Assembly (NCBI RefSeq): GCF_964204645.1
Contig: NC_134025.1
Location: forward strand, 496,001 to 560,000
Length of the DNA stretch: 64,000 bases
DNA from: Tubulanus polymorphus
Lineage: Eukaryota > Nemertea > Palaeonemertea > Tubulaniformes > Tubulanidae
Direction: 5' to 3'
Shown here: positions 1 through 22,500 of the stretch, one piece after another
How the letters are laid out: each line of letters starts with the position of its first letter
How positions within the stretch are numbered: position 1 is the first letter of the stretch
Position numbers and translations under genes: made by a program
Notes under the pieces: generated by a model
Told to the model about the DNA's origin: nothing
The model's input: the letters and a program-made list of their open reading frames with translations, nothing else
Database searches by the model: none

Positions 1-266
1 CTGAGTTAAGATTTGACTCTGAGTTAACTCATCGAAAATGAACTAACTTTAACTCAGAGCTAACTCTTAACTCACAACTGTGGAACTGGCTCCTGATGTT
101 TTGAAAAAAATTATTCCAGTCAATTGATGGGTAGTCATCACATAAATTGGGATAGGAAAATTTTTTTGTCATGCAGAGCAGGTGATAATTAGAGGCAATC
201 AGTGGCAAGCGCGCGCGGTGTATTGTATTTTTTCTAAATGTTTTAATAGAAATGTCTTATTTAAAG

Positions 267-9824
<9,558 letters not shown>

Positions 9825-9969
9825 TAATACCCAACCCCCTTGCATCACAAATCCTGCATTTCTTCCAAAAATTTGAATTAGCATTTTATTCTGAATTTCA
9901 GAAGTTTATTTTGAATTGCATTTTTTTTCAAAGATCTCTTGTACAAAGAGCTATCAATATTTATTCATT

Positions 9970-10165
9970 GATACTTATGTACTAGTCTCTATTACTTATG
10001 TACTAGTCTCTTGATACTCATGTACTGGTCTCTTGATACTCATGTACTGGTCTCTTGATACTCATGTACTGGTCTCTTGATACTCATGTAATGGTCTCTT
10101 GATACTTATGTACTGGTCTCTTGATACTTATGTACTAGTCTATTGATACTTATGTACTAGTCCGT
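9970..10165. repeat. 22-bp minisatellite downstream of GRIN1
   Basis: About eight units of TCTTGATACTCATGTACTGG plus TC in the presumed GRIN1 3' UTR or just beyond. Confidence 0.9.
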
Positions 10166-10400
10166 CTATTAAAACCTTATGCATGTGACGTTACAGCCCG
10201 TTATAATGACCATCAAGCGCAAGCAACAAACTTGAGTATAAGTCATGTTCTGTTGGACAATATGACATACTGTGAATAACGTGATGTAGTAATCTATATA
10301 TACCTGGTACTAGTCATTATAAACCTCTATACACACGTGTAAACAATGTATATAGATGTGATATTGTTCAAATGGGAAAGTTTTAGAAATGTTGATAATT

Positions 10401-10406
10401 AATAAA
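10401..10406 (+). terminator. Candidate polyadenylation signal for GRIN1
   Basis: An AATAAA hexamer lies about 580 bp after the GRIN1 stop codon in AT-rich DNA, just before the 41-bp array that separates GRIN1 from PDXK. It is a position-based candidate only. Confidence 0.4.
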
Positions 10407-10539
10407 TTATTATATAATTGATTTATTTGAGTTGTTTATTTTCTTGGTTCCTCTCGCAGCTGGAGAACAGTGCAGCCTCATTCAGGATTCGCTTCAGTTT
10501 AGAATGCAGCTCCTCACTGGAGTCCCCAGACCTGCCTCC

Positions 10540-11315
10540 CCTTCCCTCATTGATTGACTGCAGTACGAGTACTAGCCTCCCCTTCTCTCATTGACTGTCC
10601 GCAGTACGAGAACTAGCCTCCCCTTCCCTCATTGACTGTCCGCAGTACGAGAACTAGCCTCCCCTTCTCTCATTGACTGTCCGCAGTACGAGAACTAGCC
10701 TCCCCTTCCCTCATTGACTGTCCGCAGTACGAGAACTAGCCTCCTCTTCTCTCATTGACTGTCCGCAGTACGAGAACTAGCCTCCCCTTCCCTGATTGAC
10801 TGGCTGCAGTACGAGTACTAGCCTCCTCTTCTCTCATTGACTGTCTGCAGTACGAGTACTAGCCTCCTCTTCTCTCATTGACTGTCAGCAGTATGAGTAC
10901 TAGCCTCCCCTTCCCTCATTGACTGTCTGCAGTACGAGAACTAGCCTCCCCTTCTCTCATTGACTGTCTGCAGTACGAGTACTAGTCTCCCCTTCCCTCA
11001 TTGACTGGCTGCAGTACGAGTACTAGCCTCCCCTTCTCTCATTGACTGTCTGCAGTACGAGTACTAGCCTCCCCTTCCCTCATTGACTGGCTGCAGTACG
11101 AGTACTAGCCTCCTCTTCTCTCATTGACTGTCTGCAGTATGAGAACTAGCCTCCCCTTCTCTCATTGACTGTCTGCAGTACGAGTACTAGCCTCCCCTTC
11201 CCTCATTGACTGGATGCAGTACGAGTACTAGCCTCCTCTTCTCTCATTGACTGTCTGCAGTACGAGTACTAGCCTCCCCTTCTCTCATTGACTGTCTGCA
11301 GTTCGAGAACTCTTC
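10540..11315. repeat. 41-bp minisatellite between GRIN1 and PDXK
   Basis: About 19 units containing CCTCCCCTTCTCTCATTGAC and CTGCAGTACGAGTACTAG. It fills the space between two convergent genes. Otherwise 9825-11713 holds only AT-rich flanks and the two polyadenylation candidates. Confidence 0.95.
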
Positions 11316-11391
11316 CTAAAATAATGCCAATTTATAAGTTGCAAAACACGAAACAAAAAGATTTTATATAAGAACAAATATTAGATTGATA

Positions 11392-11397
11392 TTTATT
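11392..11397 (-). terminator. Candidate polyadenylation signal for PDXK
   Basis: TTTATT on the plus strand reads AATAAA on the PDXK strand, about 320 bp past its stop codon. It lies between the 41-bp array and the final exon. Confidence 0.4.
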
Positions 11398-11713
11398 GAA
11401 TACTGAAATTAGTACAATGAAATGTATTAGATGGGTCTGTCATGATTGTAACCATTTATAAAATTAATCATTTTAAGTTAAAATATTTAAAATCTATCTT
11501 TAATAACGACTAAAAATCATATTTTCCACGTTTAACTGATGTGAAATTCTATTTTCTTATTTCGATTCTTATATAATTTTCATATTTGAATTCAATTGTG
11601 GATTTCCTAAATTACATTCTAATGACTATAAAGACCAGCTACACATTAATTATAATTAGCACCGATAGATTCCACTCGTAGCTAGCTGCCTATTACATAA
11701 ACGTATTCATGGT

Positions 11714-14256
11714 TCAACTGATTTGTTCCGCTTTAATAACAACATTCGGATTTTCTATATCACATTTGCTTTGAACGAGTTTCAATTCCAGATGACAAAC
11801 ATTTAATTGATTTCCAGCACCAGCTAGTTCTGAAATAAAATCAATAACATATCAATAACGCATTAAGATATGAGGGCAGTGAAGGGCTCATCTATAGTAG
11901 GGGGCAGTGAAGGGCTCATCTATAGTAGGGGGCAGTGAAGGGCTCATCTATAGTAGGGGGCAGTGAAGGGCTCATCTATAGTAGGGGACAGTGAAGGGCT
12001 CATCTATAGGAGGGCAGTGAAGGGCTCATCTGTAGTAGGGGGCAGTGAAGGGCTCATCTATAGTAGGGGGCAGTGAAGGGCTCATCTATAGTAGGGGGCA
12101 GTGAAGGGCTCATCTATAGTAGGGGCAGTGAAGGGCTCATCTATAGGAGGGCAGTGAAGGGCTCATCTATAGTAGGGGGCAGTGAAGGGCTCATCTATAG
12201 TAGGGGGCAGTGAAGGGCTCATCTATAGTAGGGGGCAGTGAAGGGCTCATCTATAGTAGGGGGCAGTGAAGGGCTCATCTATAGTAGGGGGCAGTGAAGG
12301 GCTCATCTATAGTAGGGGGCAGTGAAGGGCTCATCTATAGTAGGGGGCAGTGAAGGGCTCATCTATAGTAGGGGGCAGTGAAGGGCTCATCTATAGTAGG
12401 GGGCAGTGAAGAGTATGAAGGGTCACATACAACAAGTCTTAGTCTCTTGAAGGGAATAAATCAAATTTCATCCAAAGTAAAGAAAACTTACTTTGAGCTT
12501 CATTTAAAGTACGTTGTAGCGTAGCTTGCATAGTAGCAATTACTTTTTCGATGGAAGTTTTGAGATCATTTTCATGAAAATCCATCCACGCTAATAACAG
12601 CGCTGCGAATAGATCTCCAGTTCCAGTAAAATTCACTGGTAGTTGTGGTATATCCATTCTTATTTGATGCTGCTTTCCATCTGTAAAATGAATCGGTTTA
12701 ATATAAGACTTGATTCTACAGTTAGAATAAGTTTGTTTTTGTGATGTCTTAATCCAGGACTGATTATCAAATATGCAAATGAGATTACAAGGAGTAGGAG
12801 GAGCCTAATATGTAAATACATACCTAACATACAGCTACCTAACAGTAGTAACATATTACTGCAGCCTAATGCAGTACTACTTATAACTACAGTATTAATA
12901 CCCTTCTCATGGAAGTGTAAAATAGCCTTCTGCGCATCTTCTAAATCATTGATTTTTATTCCAGTCAGAAGTCTGCAGAAAAATATTAAACAATAGATGA
13001 AATCTCATTTCGAGAGTGATATATTATCAGAAATATGATTCAAATATCAAACTTACTCAGCTTCGAACTGATTTGGAACGATAATATCGGCTAGAGGTAG
13101 AACCTTCTCTTTATAGATCGGTAACAGAGTTTCAGGAACGTACTATAAATGAAAATCAATAATAAATGATTGAATGAAGAGATTATTCTTCATTCAATTA
13201 TTATTTTATACTGACCATTTTTCCATTGTCGCCCATCACTGGATCACAAACTGAAATCAAAATTATTTGATACGTTATTTTCAGAAAAGGAAGATATATG
13301 TCAATAAGATTTCTGTACGCGATCGAAGGTTGGCCCCTCGATAATTTACTTACCGTAAATGATATCTGGATTCTTTTGTTTGAGATCTATTACAACTTCA
13401 CAAATATTCTCAAGGAATGAAGGTGATCCTGTATATCCTGAATAAACAAATACAAGTGACATTTAATTTACATTCATAGTGTTTTTTGAGGAGAATTTCA
13501 TTAATAATGTTTTTTACCTGTTAGTAAATGTGAATAGTTATTGATACCGTTAGATTTCAATCCACTATATAAATCTGCTAATTCTGTATCATGCAGAATT
13601 TGACCCTTAATATGTTTATAACCTAAAAGTAAATGAAATGATAACAAATTGTAATGGAACAGCCCATATATCATATTCCAATGTTCTATCCTGGCTCTGA
13701 GTGGAGACTGGGAGGTAGTGGGTTTGAATCTCAGTCATTCGAGTAGGACACAATACCACTATGTAACATCGGAGTTTTCCTGACAGACCCAATGATCTAT
13801 CTAGGTAGTAAAAATAGGAACCAGGCGTTTCAGACCCTTTCTAGAGTCCTTCACTCATAACGACAAGACTAAAATAGTAGTCTCTTAGGTCATGAGACAG
13901 GCTCCGTATGAAAAATCAGGTTTTCGAATGGGGGGGGGGGGGGCAGGTACTCAGACTACTAGGAGGGCCCAGCAGAGGGGGCCGGCAGGTGGAGGGGTTG
14001 GTTTGGGGGAAGGTTGTTATAAGGCTAGTATCTAGCCGTTGTTCTCAAACAATGGGAACCGGTACATCTTTTGGTATTCAAACTAATTATAAAGGTGATT
14101 TATACCTGTATGGTTTGAGAACTGGACAGAATTTATGTTATCAACTTCAAATCCCAGAACTTGTAGCGGAAAAGTCGCACTTTTATTCCCCACATATCCA
14201 GATACGACATGACTCTGAATAGACAGAACTCTTCTTTCAACTTTCCTTTCTTCCAT
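11714..14256 (-). CDS. PDXK: Pyridoxal kinase
   Basis: Cytosolic ribokinase-fold enzyme that phosphorylates pyridoxal, pyridoxine and pyridoxamine with ATP in the vitamin B6 salvage pathway. Exons in transcription order: 14256-14106, 13622-13518, 13437-13354, 13250-13216, 13142-13057, 12972-12824, 12680-12492, 11829-11714. The sum is 915 nt (304 aa), against about 312 in human. The N-terminus reads [20 protein letters not shown] and continues [18 protein letters not shown], matching the family start. Later come [11 protein letters not shown] and [35 protein letters not shown] carries the anion-hole glycines and catalytic Asp (residue 226). [15 protein letters not shown] precedes the stop. All introns have GT-AG ends. 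The gene converges with GRIN1 and diverges from CYB5R4. No broken exon was seen. Confidence 0.96.
11870..12412. repeat. 28-bp minisatellite, last PDXK intron
   Basis: About 19 units of AGGGGGCAGTGAAGGGCTCA plus TCTATAGT between the last two PDXK exons. Confidence 0.96.
13680..13905. repeat. Possible SINE-like insert, first PDXK intron
   Basis: A segment with GTAGTGGGTTTGAATCTCAG resembles a polymerase III B box, and a dG run follows at about 13930. No A box was found at the expected distance, so this is weak. Confidence 0.25.
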
Positions 14257-14955
14257 TTCTCTCTGTTGCGGTTTGAAGGCCTTGTAATGAACTTGTAGAA
14301 CGCAATCTTCACTCTGTCGAAAATAACAAATTACGTAAATTACTTGGAAATTACTTCCGGGTGACCGTCAGGTGCTGCCCTCTTCTGACCACCCTGAAAA
14401 TTAGAAATCATCTAAAATAATTGCATTTAAGGTCCTTACTGTATATCTGATTTAGTATAATTCATTTTGAAAATCTATTAAATTACCGACCAAAAAATAG
14501 TGTAGAGCAATAAGAGTAGAGCAATAACTAAAAGGCATAAATAAAATGAATTTAATGTTTGCGCGCGATTTAACGTCGGTGTGGAGTACATTTTCAATTC
14601 AATTAAATTTTATTTAGTCGTTTGTTTAATCTGTTTATTTAAAGACTTAAGAGAAGATTTAAGACTTATATCTAATGATTTTATTCGATGTAGTTATTCT
14701 TAATCATATGTGAGTGTTGATTGATTATCACAAAAAAGGAGCTGTTCCATATACAGAGAGAGAACAGACTAAAAAAACCGACTGACTGCTGCTTTTCTTC
14801 ATTCAAGTTCAACTTCTCCGACTTGCGCCGGTGATTCAAAAGGTAATTAGTCCAGCACTGTCTTTTTGACGTGGTTCTTTTCACATCTTGAGTGACTTTA
14901 AGTTTAGGTGTGCATAAATCCTGGTGTAGGTCAGCCATGCCACCAGCACCAGCGG

Positions 14956-15169
14956 GTAAAAGTGCAGATCCGCACCTCTCCGTGTAAACGGTTCAATCAA
15001 TTACATGAAATATCATTGTTTCAGATTCGAAATGTCATCAGCAATTCAGTACATAGCCATTGGCTAATTTTAACATATCTTCACTAGAGAGAGTAGAAAG
15101 ATTTTAGCCTGGATTCTGTCATTCAGCAGATCGCGTCAATCACGAGAGGTGCGGATCTGCACTTTTACC
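14956..15169. repeat. Perfect 26-bp inverted repeat pair
   Basis: The arms 14956-14981 and 15144-15169 are exact reverse complements (GGTAAAAGTGCAGATCCGCA plus CCTCTC). The 162-bp centre shows no coding signal. Confidence 0.85.
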
Positions 15170-15914
15170 GCACCAGTGACTATCGTTACATTAAAAGATC
15201 CAACTGACCTAATCTGTGGGCGCGCAGTTGTCACAAGCGGCAGATTCTACTTTCATCTACTCACACAGTCACAACCACCGTGCACTGGCGCTGTATCGGT
15301 GACTGACAGAGACCTGTCGCGTACCGTCATTCCGATGTCTTAACCAGTTTCACCGACCGTGTTGTGATGCTACGCCTGCCCTCACGGTTACCTAGCCGTA
15401 CCAAGCCTTCCATCATAACTGTAATTGTTAATTTGACTGGTGCCACATATTAAGAACTAGATGACCTCAACTGCAGTTCTCATCAAAACGAGCTCTAGAT
15501 CTATTAGAAAATTTCAGGAAGGAGTCAAAAGGGCTGGTCTGGCTTTCTTAAAAATTTTCCCTAGAAATATTTGCAATGTTCATTTACAATCAGTTTCTAT
15601 AAATGATATAATTGATATAGTCTTAGAGATATTGAGGAATGTTTACAGTCAGTTTCCATGGTAACGGTATAATAACTACTGTTGACTCGTGTGTAGAATC
15701 TAATGACTTTGTTTTAAACTATTTATTATTGGAAGAGATTCCTCGATACCCGGATACCGGGATACCTGGATACCTGGATACCTGGATACAGAGAGAGAGA
15801 GAGATAGAGAGAGGGTTGATCAATGGGGAATGGTAATTATTATTGCATGCGATTTTTCTTAATCTAAATGTTATTGGGAGATGATTTGATTGAATAAGAT
15901 TGAAATCATGCAGC

Positions 15915-16110
15915 AGAACACCTTCTCTCCCTCCTCCCTCTCCCTCATCCCTCTCCCTCCTCCCTCTCCTTCCTCCATCCCCTTCCTCCATCCCCTTTCC
16001 CTCCTCCCTTTCCTTCCTCCCTCTCCCTCTCCCCTCTCTCTCCCTCCTCTCTCCATCTTTCCTCTCCCTCCCTATTCGTCCTCCATCTCCCTCTCCCTCC
16101 TATGTGTGCG
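15915..16110. repeat. CT-rich low-complexity tract
   Basis: Nearly pure pyrimidine with CCCTCTCC and CTCCCT runs upstream of CYB5R4. Open frames on both strands are compositional. Confidence 0.95.
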
Positions 16111-16558
16111 AGAATGTTTGTAATCTATTTGTTGGATATCGTTTAGATTTAAGTCTTCAATGATGGCTTCAAAAAATATAGTTTGTTTTCTGTTGCGTTT
16201 TTTCACTATCACTGAAGAGAGAATGAAGTGAAGTGAGAAGTTTATTATTCACTGGCTAACTGTTAATCAACTATAGACCTTCTATTAATAAACAGTCAAT
16301 CGTTTTCGAGTTCTCTGTTTCATTGGTTTTTAGTCGATATTTGTTGATTTAATTCTGTATTTTCACTTTCAAGATTCAGTGAAATTTATGTTCTTCCCAA
16401 CTTTAACTTTAGATTTCGTTAGAATTGAATAGTCTATATTTCTGATTTGTGTCCATCCAATATGATAATATTTAAACAGTGTTTATTATTTGTGTTTTTC
16501 AGTTGTTGGTAAATTGAATTGTTCGTGTAATAGTTCAGAATCGACTCTAACCAATAAC

Positions 16559-19500
16559 ATGACTTCAAATAAAATGACTCAAAGTCTTTCACCTCCACAG
16601 ATGAATTTACTTCCCCCAACGACTGGTGAGTTCAGAGTCCAACTCGAAAATGAAATAAAGCAAGTTTTTAGATTCCTTTTTCTTTTTAAAAATAAAAAAA
16701 CTGATAGATTCATTAAATAGGAGAATGAGTAATGAATAAAAACGATGTTTGTAGGAAGTGCTACTGGAAATCCTAGAAATAAAGTACAATTAGCGCCGGG
16801 TCATTCGATGATGGACTGGATTCGTCTAGGGATGAAATCAGGGGCCTCTCTAAACGGTTGCAACGGTAGAAAGTTTACGGTAACTTCAGACGAATTATCG
16901 AAACATAATCACAGAACTGATGCTTGGACCTGTATCAATGGTACGCGACTTCGTTTTCCTCTAATAAATCTCTCATCTTCATTAGATCTCTAACTGGCAA
17001 TGTCTTAAACGTTGTAGGATATGTATATAATATAACTCCATATATGGAGTTTCATCCTGGTGGAGTTGATGAATTAATGAGAGCTGCAGGTACTGATGGA
17101 ACTGATCTATTCAATCAGGTAATTATCACACAGCAGTATTCAGCTACTTACCAGGATCCAGTTTCACAGGAACCAAATGAGTTAGAGTTAATTAGTTCAT
17201 TTTCAATGAGAAAATTCTGTAGACTCAAATCTTTACTCGCAACTGTGAAACTGGATCTGGGACAGTAGTTGAATACTGTCCAGTTCTCAAATCTTTACTC
17301 GCAACTGTGAAACTGGATCTGAGACAGTAGTTGAATACTGTCCAGTTCTCAAATCTTTACTCACAACTGTGAAATTGGATCCAGTATTTTATGCTAATCT
17401 CGATGTTTTTCTTCAATTTTCAGATTCACAAATGGGTGAACGCTGAATCAATGTTGAGTAAATGTTTAATAGGAAAAATTGAAAGTCGTAAGTGATGAAA
17501 TAATGAATATTAGCCCCACCCTTGTTCCACAGATCAGAGTTTAGGATTGACTCAGATTCAACTCATTGAAAATGAACTGAGATCAACTCACAGAGTTTAG
17601 TAACGTTTTGCAAGTGTTTCACTCTTTTATTTTGTTTTCAAGCGTCAGTGAAATCTCTGAAATCTTTTGATTCGAAGAAGTTGTGTAAGTACGCGGGAGC
17701 AGCCCTCGCATGCTTTGCTTTATTCAATTCCATGATCTTATCTTATTCAAATACATGTACCGGTATATATAATTTTTCCAGCTTTGCCTTTGCCTCTTCC
17801 ACCAAAATTCGGTCCAGATAAACCGAGGTTAGTACCTGATATGTCTGAAGTTTGTGTTGATGATTCTGTGTAGGGTCTGATGATTTTGATAATATCGATG
17901 TTTTCTTCTAGTGATTCATCAAATATAATGTTTGATATATTGTACGATACATTCAATGATTCTATTGGGTAAGAATGATTCTTAGCTTCACCTCAGAATC
18001 CAGTTCAAAATCAGTTCATTTTCACTGATTTAAGTAAAAAGTTAACACACAACTGTTGAACTGGATGCAGTTATTTAGTTATTATTGAGTTTATTGTCCA
18101 TGAAATCGATGTCTATTCATTTTCATTCTACATCCAGTCAATTTCCCATATGAATATTTCAGTACAGTTGTAGTTGTTCATTAGTTTTATCAATATTCAT
18201 TAATGACTATATGTATTGTAAGTGAATAGTGATTCTGCATCTTCATCTAGATTAATCTCGTTTTTACTGTTTGAGTTTGTTATTTTCTAAATATTTCGGC
18301 TAGATTTAGAAAGTATTTAGAACTCTTTTATTTTGATTCTGTGGTTAGTCTATATTTTTGAACATTCATGGATATTTTTCTCAAATATCAATGTAGTTTG
18401 GATCCAGATGAGAATATTTTATGGTTGATTTAGTAAAACAGTGATATAATTAATCCCTGTAGACTCGCCTGATAGATTCTCTTACTCCATTGTGATAATG
18501 ACCCATCCCTGCTGCTCAATCTGCTCCAACTCCCTCAAAAATTGTGTCATTCCTCAGAGAAAATGCAGTTATACGTAAAGCAAGTATCGATTCTACTTTA
18601 CTGATTTCTTCAATATTTTTCAGATTTGAATGGATTCAAAATGATCAAATAATTAGCGTCATCATCTACACTAAATACAAAAATATACGTCAAGACAACA
18701 TCACAATTATTAGAAATGATGGGAATTTGAAAGTTTCTATTTTAATGGATGATTATATTTACAATCTCATAATTAGTAAGTAGTATATTATTAAACTTAT
18801 TTGCCTCTAGTCCTGGCCCACTAGTTCAGATGTAATACTTCAAATGCCCTTATGAAATTCAGAATTGTGAGAAAAGACAAAATTGTGTTTTTTTTTAGAT
18901 CATAAATCTGGAAGATCTTTAAAAGTGTTTTAAATGCTTTTTGTGCAGGCTATTTTATGAATTAAACATGTACTCTAAAATTCTAGAATTCGTTTTTTAG
19001 AGTCCATGATTCAACTGACACTTACCACGCTGTATTTTCTTTTCTTAATAGACTTAGAAAAACCAGTGCAATCAAATTATGAAGGTAGGTATGTTTCGTT
19101 GAGCAGCACTGCTCATCTGTATCAATGGCTGTATTGTGTTTATTGGTTCTAGTTAAAGTTGGTAAAATGAGTGGTAAAGTGGAAATAATGTTGAATAAAG
19201 AAACAGCTGGAGAAAGATGGAACTCGGTCGGAGTTATTGAGAATGAGATATTTACTAAAACACAGGATACTGGTGAGATATCAGAGATTTCGTACCGTAA
19301 ATTCAGATCGATATATCAATCATTATGAGATTGAGATATTGTTGTATTGCAGCGATTGAGATTATTGTTTATGAGATTGAGATCTCTCTGTATTCCAGAG
19401 ATTGAGATAACATTGTACTTGTCAATATTGATAAATCATTATTTACGAGATTTTGTTACATTTTCAGAAATCTCATACTATGAATTGATATTGGATAAAG

Positions 19501-22500
19501 TTAGCGCTGTTACTCATGATACATATCTGTATAGTTTACTAGTACCAGATTGTAGTCAGATACGAGTTCCTATTGGATATCATGTATACATGAAAACTTT
19601 TAACAGAGGTGAGTTTCATTTATAGATAGATAGATGGCATCTACATCAATCAACCTGGCAATGAAAAATGAGATCATTATGTTATATTTTTGTACAGATA
19701 TCGAAATAATTCGTCCGTATACAGTAGTATTGCCTTCCATACTTCCCAGTGATCAGCCGTCTCACGATGAATGTGGAAAGAAGATATTTTTAATGATCAA
19801 AATCTACTCGGACGGAGCTTTAACTTCAACATTGAAAAATATAAATGAAGGTAAAGTTGATAGTATTATTGTAGCTTCGTACGTTTAATAGGGAACTGAT
19901 TCATGTAGGCACCAATCAGCCTGGACCCTGCACCCCCTCAGCCTGCACCCTTCATCCCAGACCCTCTGCCCTTCAGCCCGGACCTTGCACCCTCTCAGCC
20001 TTGACCCTGCACCCCCTCAGCCTGCACCCTCTCAGCATGCACCCTCTCAGCCTGCACCCTCTCAGCCTGCACCCCCTCAGCCTGCACCCTCTCAGCATGC
20101 ACTCTCTCAGCCTGCATCCTCTCAGCCTGCACCCCCTCAGCCTGCACCCTCTCAGCATGCACCCTCTCAGCATGCACCCTCTCAGCCTGCACCCTCTCAG
20201 CCTGCACCCCCTCAGCCTGCACCCCCTCAGCCTGCACCCTGAATTAATCTGAACTGTAGTTAAACTTATAGAAACTGTAAAAGATATTTTGTTTCTATGT
20301 AACGGTTATTCGATTGATAAATGTAATGTTTGTCATTAAGCTGTGACAGTCCGAGTGGTGTGGCAGCTCAGAGCTGTAACAGTCAGAGTGGTGTGTCTGC
20401 TCAGAGCTGTGACAGTCAGAGTGGTGTGTCTGCTCAGAGCTGTAACAGTCATTGTGGTGTGTCTGCTCAGAGCTGTAACAGTCATTGTGGTGTGTCTGCT
20501 CAGAGCTGTAACAGTCATTGTGGTGTGTCTGCTCAGAGCTGTAACAGTCATTGTGGTGTGTCTGCTCAGAGCTGTAACAGTCATTGTGGTGTGTCTGCTC
20601 AGAGCTGTAACAGTCATTGTGGTGTGTCTGCTCAGAGCTGTAACAGTCATTGTGGTGTGTCTGCTCAGAGCTGTAACAGTCATTGTGGTGTGTCTGCTCA
20701 GAGCTGTGACAGTCATTGTGGTGTGTCTGCTCAGAGCTGTAACAGTCAGAGTGGTGTGTCTGCTCAGAGCTGTAACAGTCAGAGTGGTGTGTCTGCTCAG
20801 AGCTGTAACAGTCAGAGTGGTGTGTCTGCTCAGAGCTGTAACAGTCATTGTGGTGTGTCTGCTCAGAGCTGTGACAGTCATTGTGGTGTGGTAGCTCAGA
20901 TAGATCGAGATAGATCGTCTGTAGTTTATTTCTCTGATTTCATTATCTCTGTGATTAATCTTCATCAGTCACAGTTTGACGTTTGTCATATTTATATCTC
21001 ACGCCACAAGACGATGAGCGATGCAGGTTCTCGTCTCTCTCTGCTGCTGCTATCAAATAAGTAAGATTAATGATGTCTTTATTCTCGTAATGAACACCAG
21101 CAGCGCCAGCTAGTGGCCAGCTGGGTGACCAAGCTGCTGTCCTTGACAAATACAACATCATCTTTATCTGTAATTGTCTTCAAATGCAGATTAATTAAAA
21201 GAATGATACAGCAGCTGCACCAGCAGTGTTGCAGCTGCTGCAGCTGCAAGTGGATTTCATAATAGCGACTAATATGTGACTATCTGTAGACATTGGTAGA
21301 AGTTAGCATTGAAACCATGGCAACATGGTCACAGACGACACGTGTAATAAATCATCGACGTGTTTTTGTTCTCGTAGCTGTTCAGGTTTATATCAGTTTG
21401 ACGCGCGTTAATTACCGATAAAACCGATCACTCGCTGCGAGCTCGCGCGCGTGCGTGTGCGTGCACTCTCAACCTGTAATAATCTAAAATCAATCAATAC
21501 TGTTCTTATTGACGATAATCACCTCAAGTGTCAAATTCTACGGCGTCACAAATTTGTATGAAAAAATATGATTGATAATGTTTAATTACCTTCATCAGAC
21601 ATAGAATTAGAATGTTTTATTCAAACGAAGAGGATTCTCTCAGATTTCATTTACAATCAAACTCAGAGCTGATTCTTACAACAAAATTTCAGTTTGACTT
21701 GAATAAAGTTGAAATTAGTTCGATTTTTCACTGTTTCAAATTCTTGCTTGAGAACTGTGGATCGATCCAGTTTGGTTCATAGATCTCGGTCAAGTTTGAA
21801 TCTTGAGTTCAAATTTCCACTTTTACCAGTAACTGTGGAACTGGATGCATTAACTGTGGAACTGAGTAACTGTGGAACAGTTTGCAGTAACTGTGGAACT
21901 GAGTAACTGTGGAACTGGTTGCTTGTATGTTTTGATGCAGTGACTGAGTGAGTATTGTGAGTAAACACTTAACCAATTTACAATCATTAAAATACGATCA
22001 ATCTGAATCAATTCAATCAGAAACTACACCAGTCTCTGATCAGTCTTTCAAATGTTACTTTCTACAGAAAACTCTTTACCAATTACAACATGTACCTAAC
22101 CAATTTGTTACTGATGTTTGACAGTAGCTGCTGCTGCTGGTGCTGGTGGAAAAAGTGCCGCAAAAAAATTGCCATCATATTTTCGCAAGGGCACAGAAGC
22201 ATTGCGACAGGAGCACACGTGTTCCTTATGCTTCTGTCTGTATCTACCCCTAAGAATGAGTAAGGAAGTAATTGAATATCTCAGACTGAAGATATTTATC
22301 TCTTCAAGTTAATATCGATTGTCTTATAATCTGTAACTAGAAATGGCTTTAAAATGATGCGTTATCTGTGATAGTCCTTTAATGTCACTTAACCTTCCTT
22401 CTAACTGTCCTCCCCTTCTCATCCCCCTCCCATCCCCATCCCTCTTATAGAGAAACTGATTTCCTATAATCATTGTGTCAACAGTATTTATTGATAGCAC

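Larger units (their letters stand above)
14257..16558. other. Intergenic region between divergent PDXK and CYB5R4
   Basis: Contains the PDXK 5' UTR side, a 26-bp inverted repeat (14956-14981 / 15144-15169), a locally CpG-richer block at about 15170-15420, short GGATACCT tandem copies near 15750-15785 and CT-rich DNA at 15915-16110. It presumably holds both promoters; no coding exon was recognised. A splice acceptor at 16501 implies an upstream non-coding CYB5R4 exon. Confidence 0.6.

Noticed and set aside
20330..21064. Cys/Ser-rich 244-codon frame and a 209-codon frame on the other strand
   Set aside because: Both are products of a 33-bp tandem repeat inside a CYB5R4 intron; no splice or start context.
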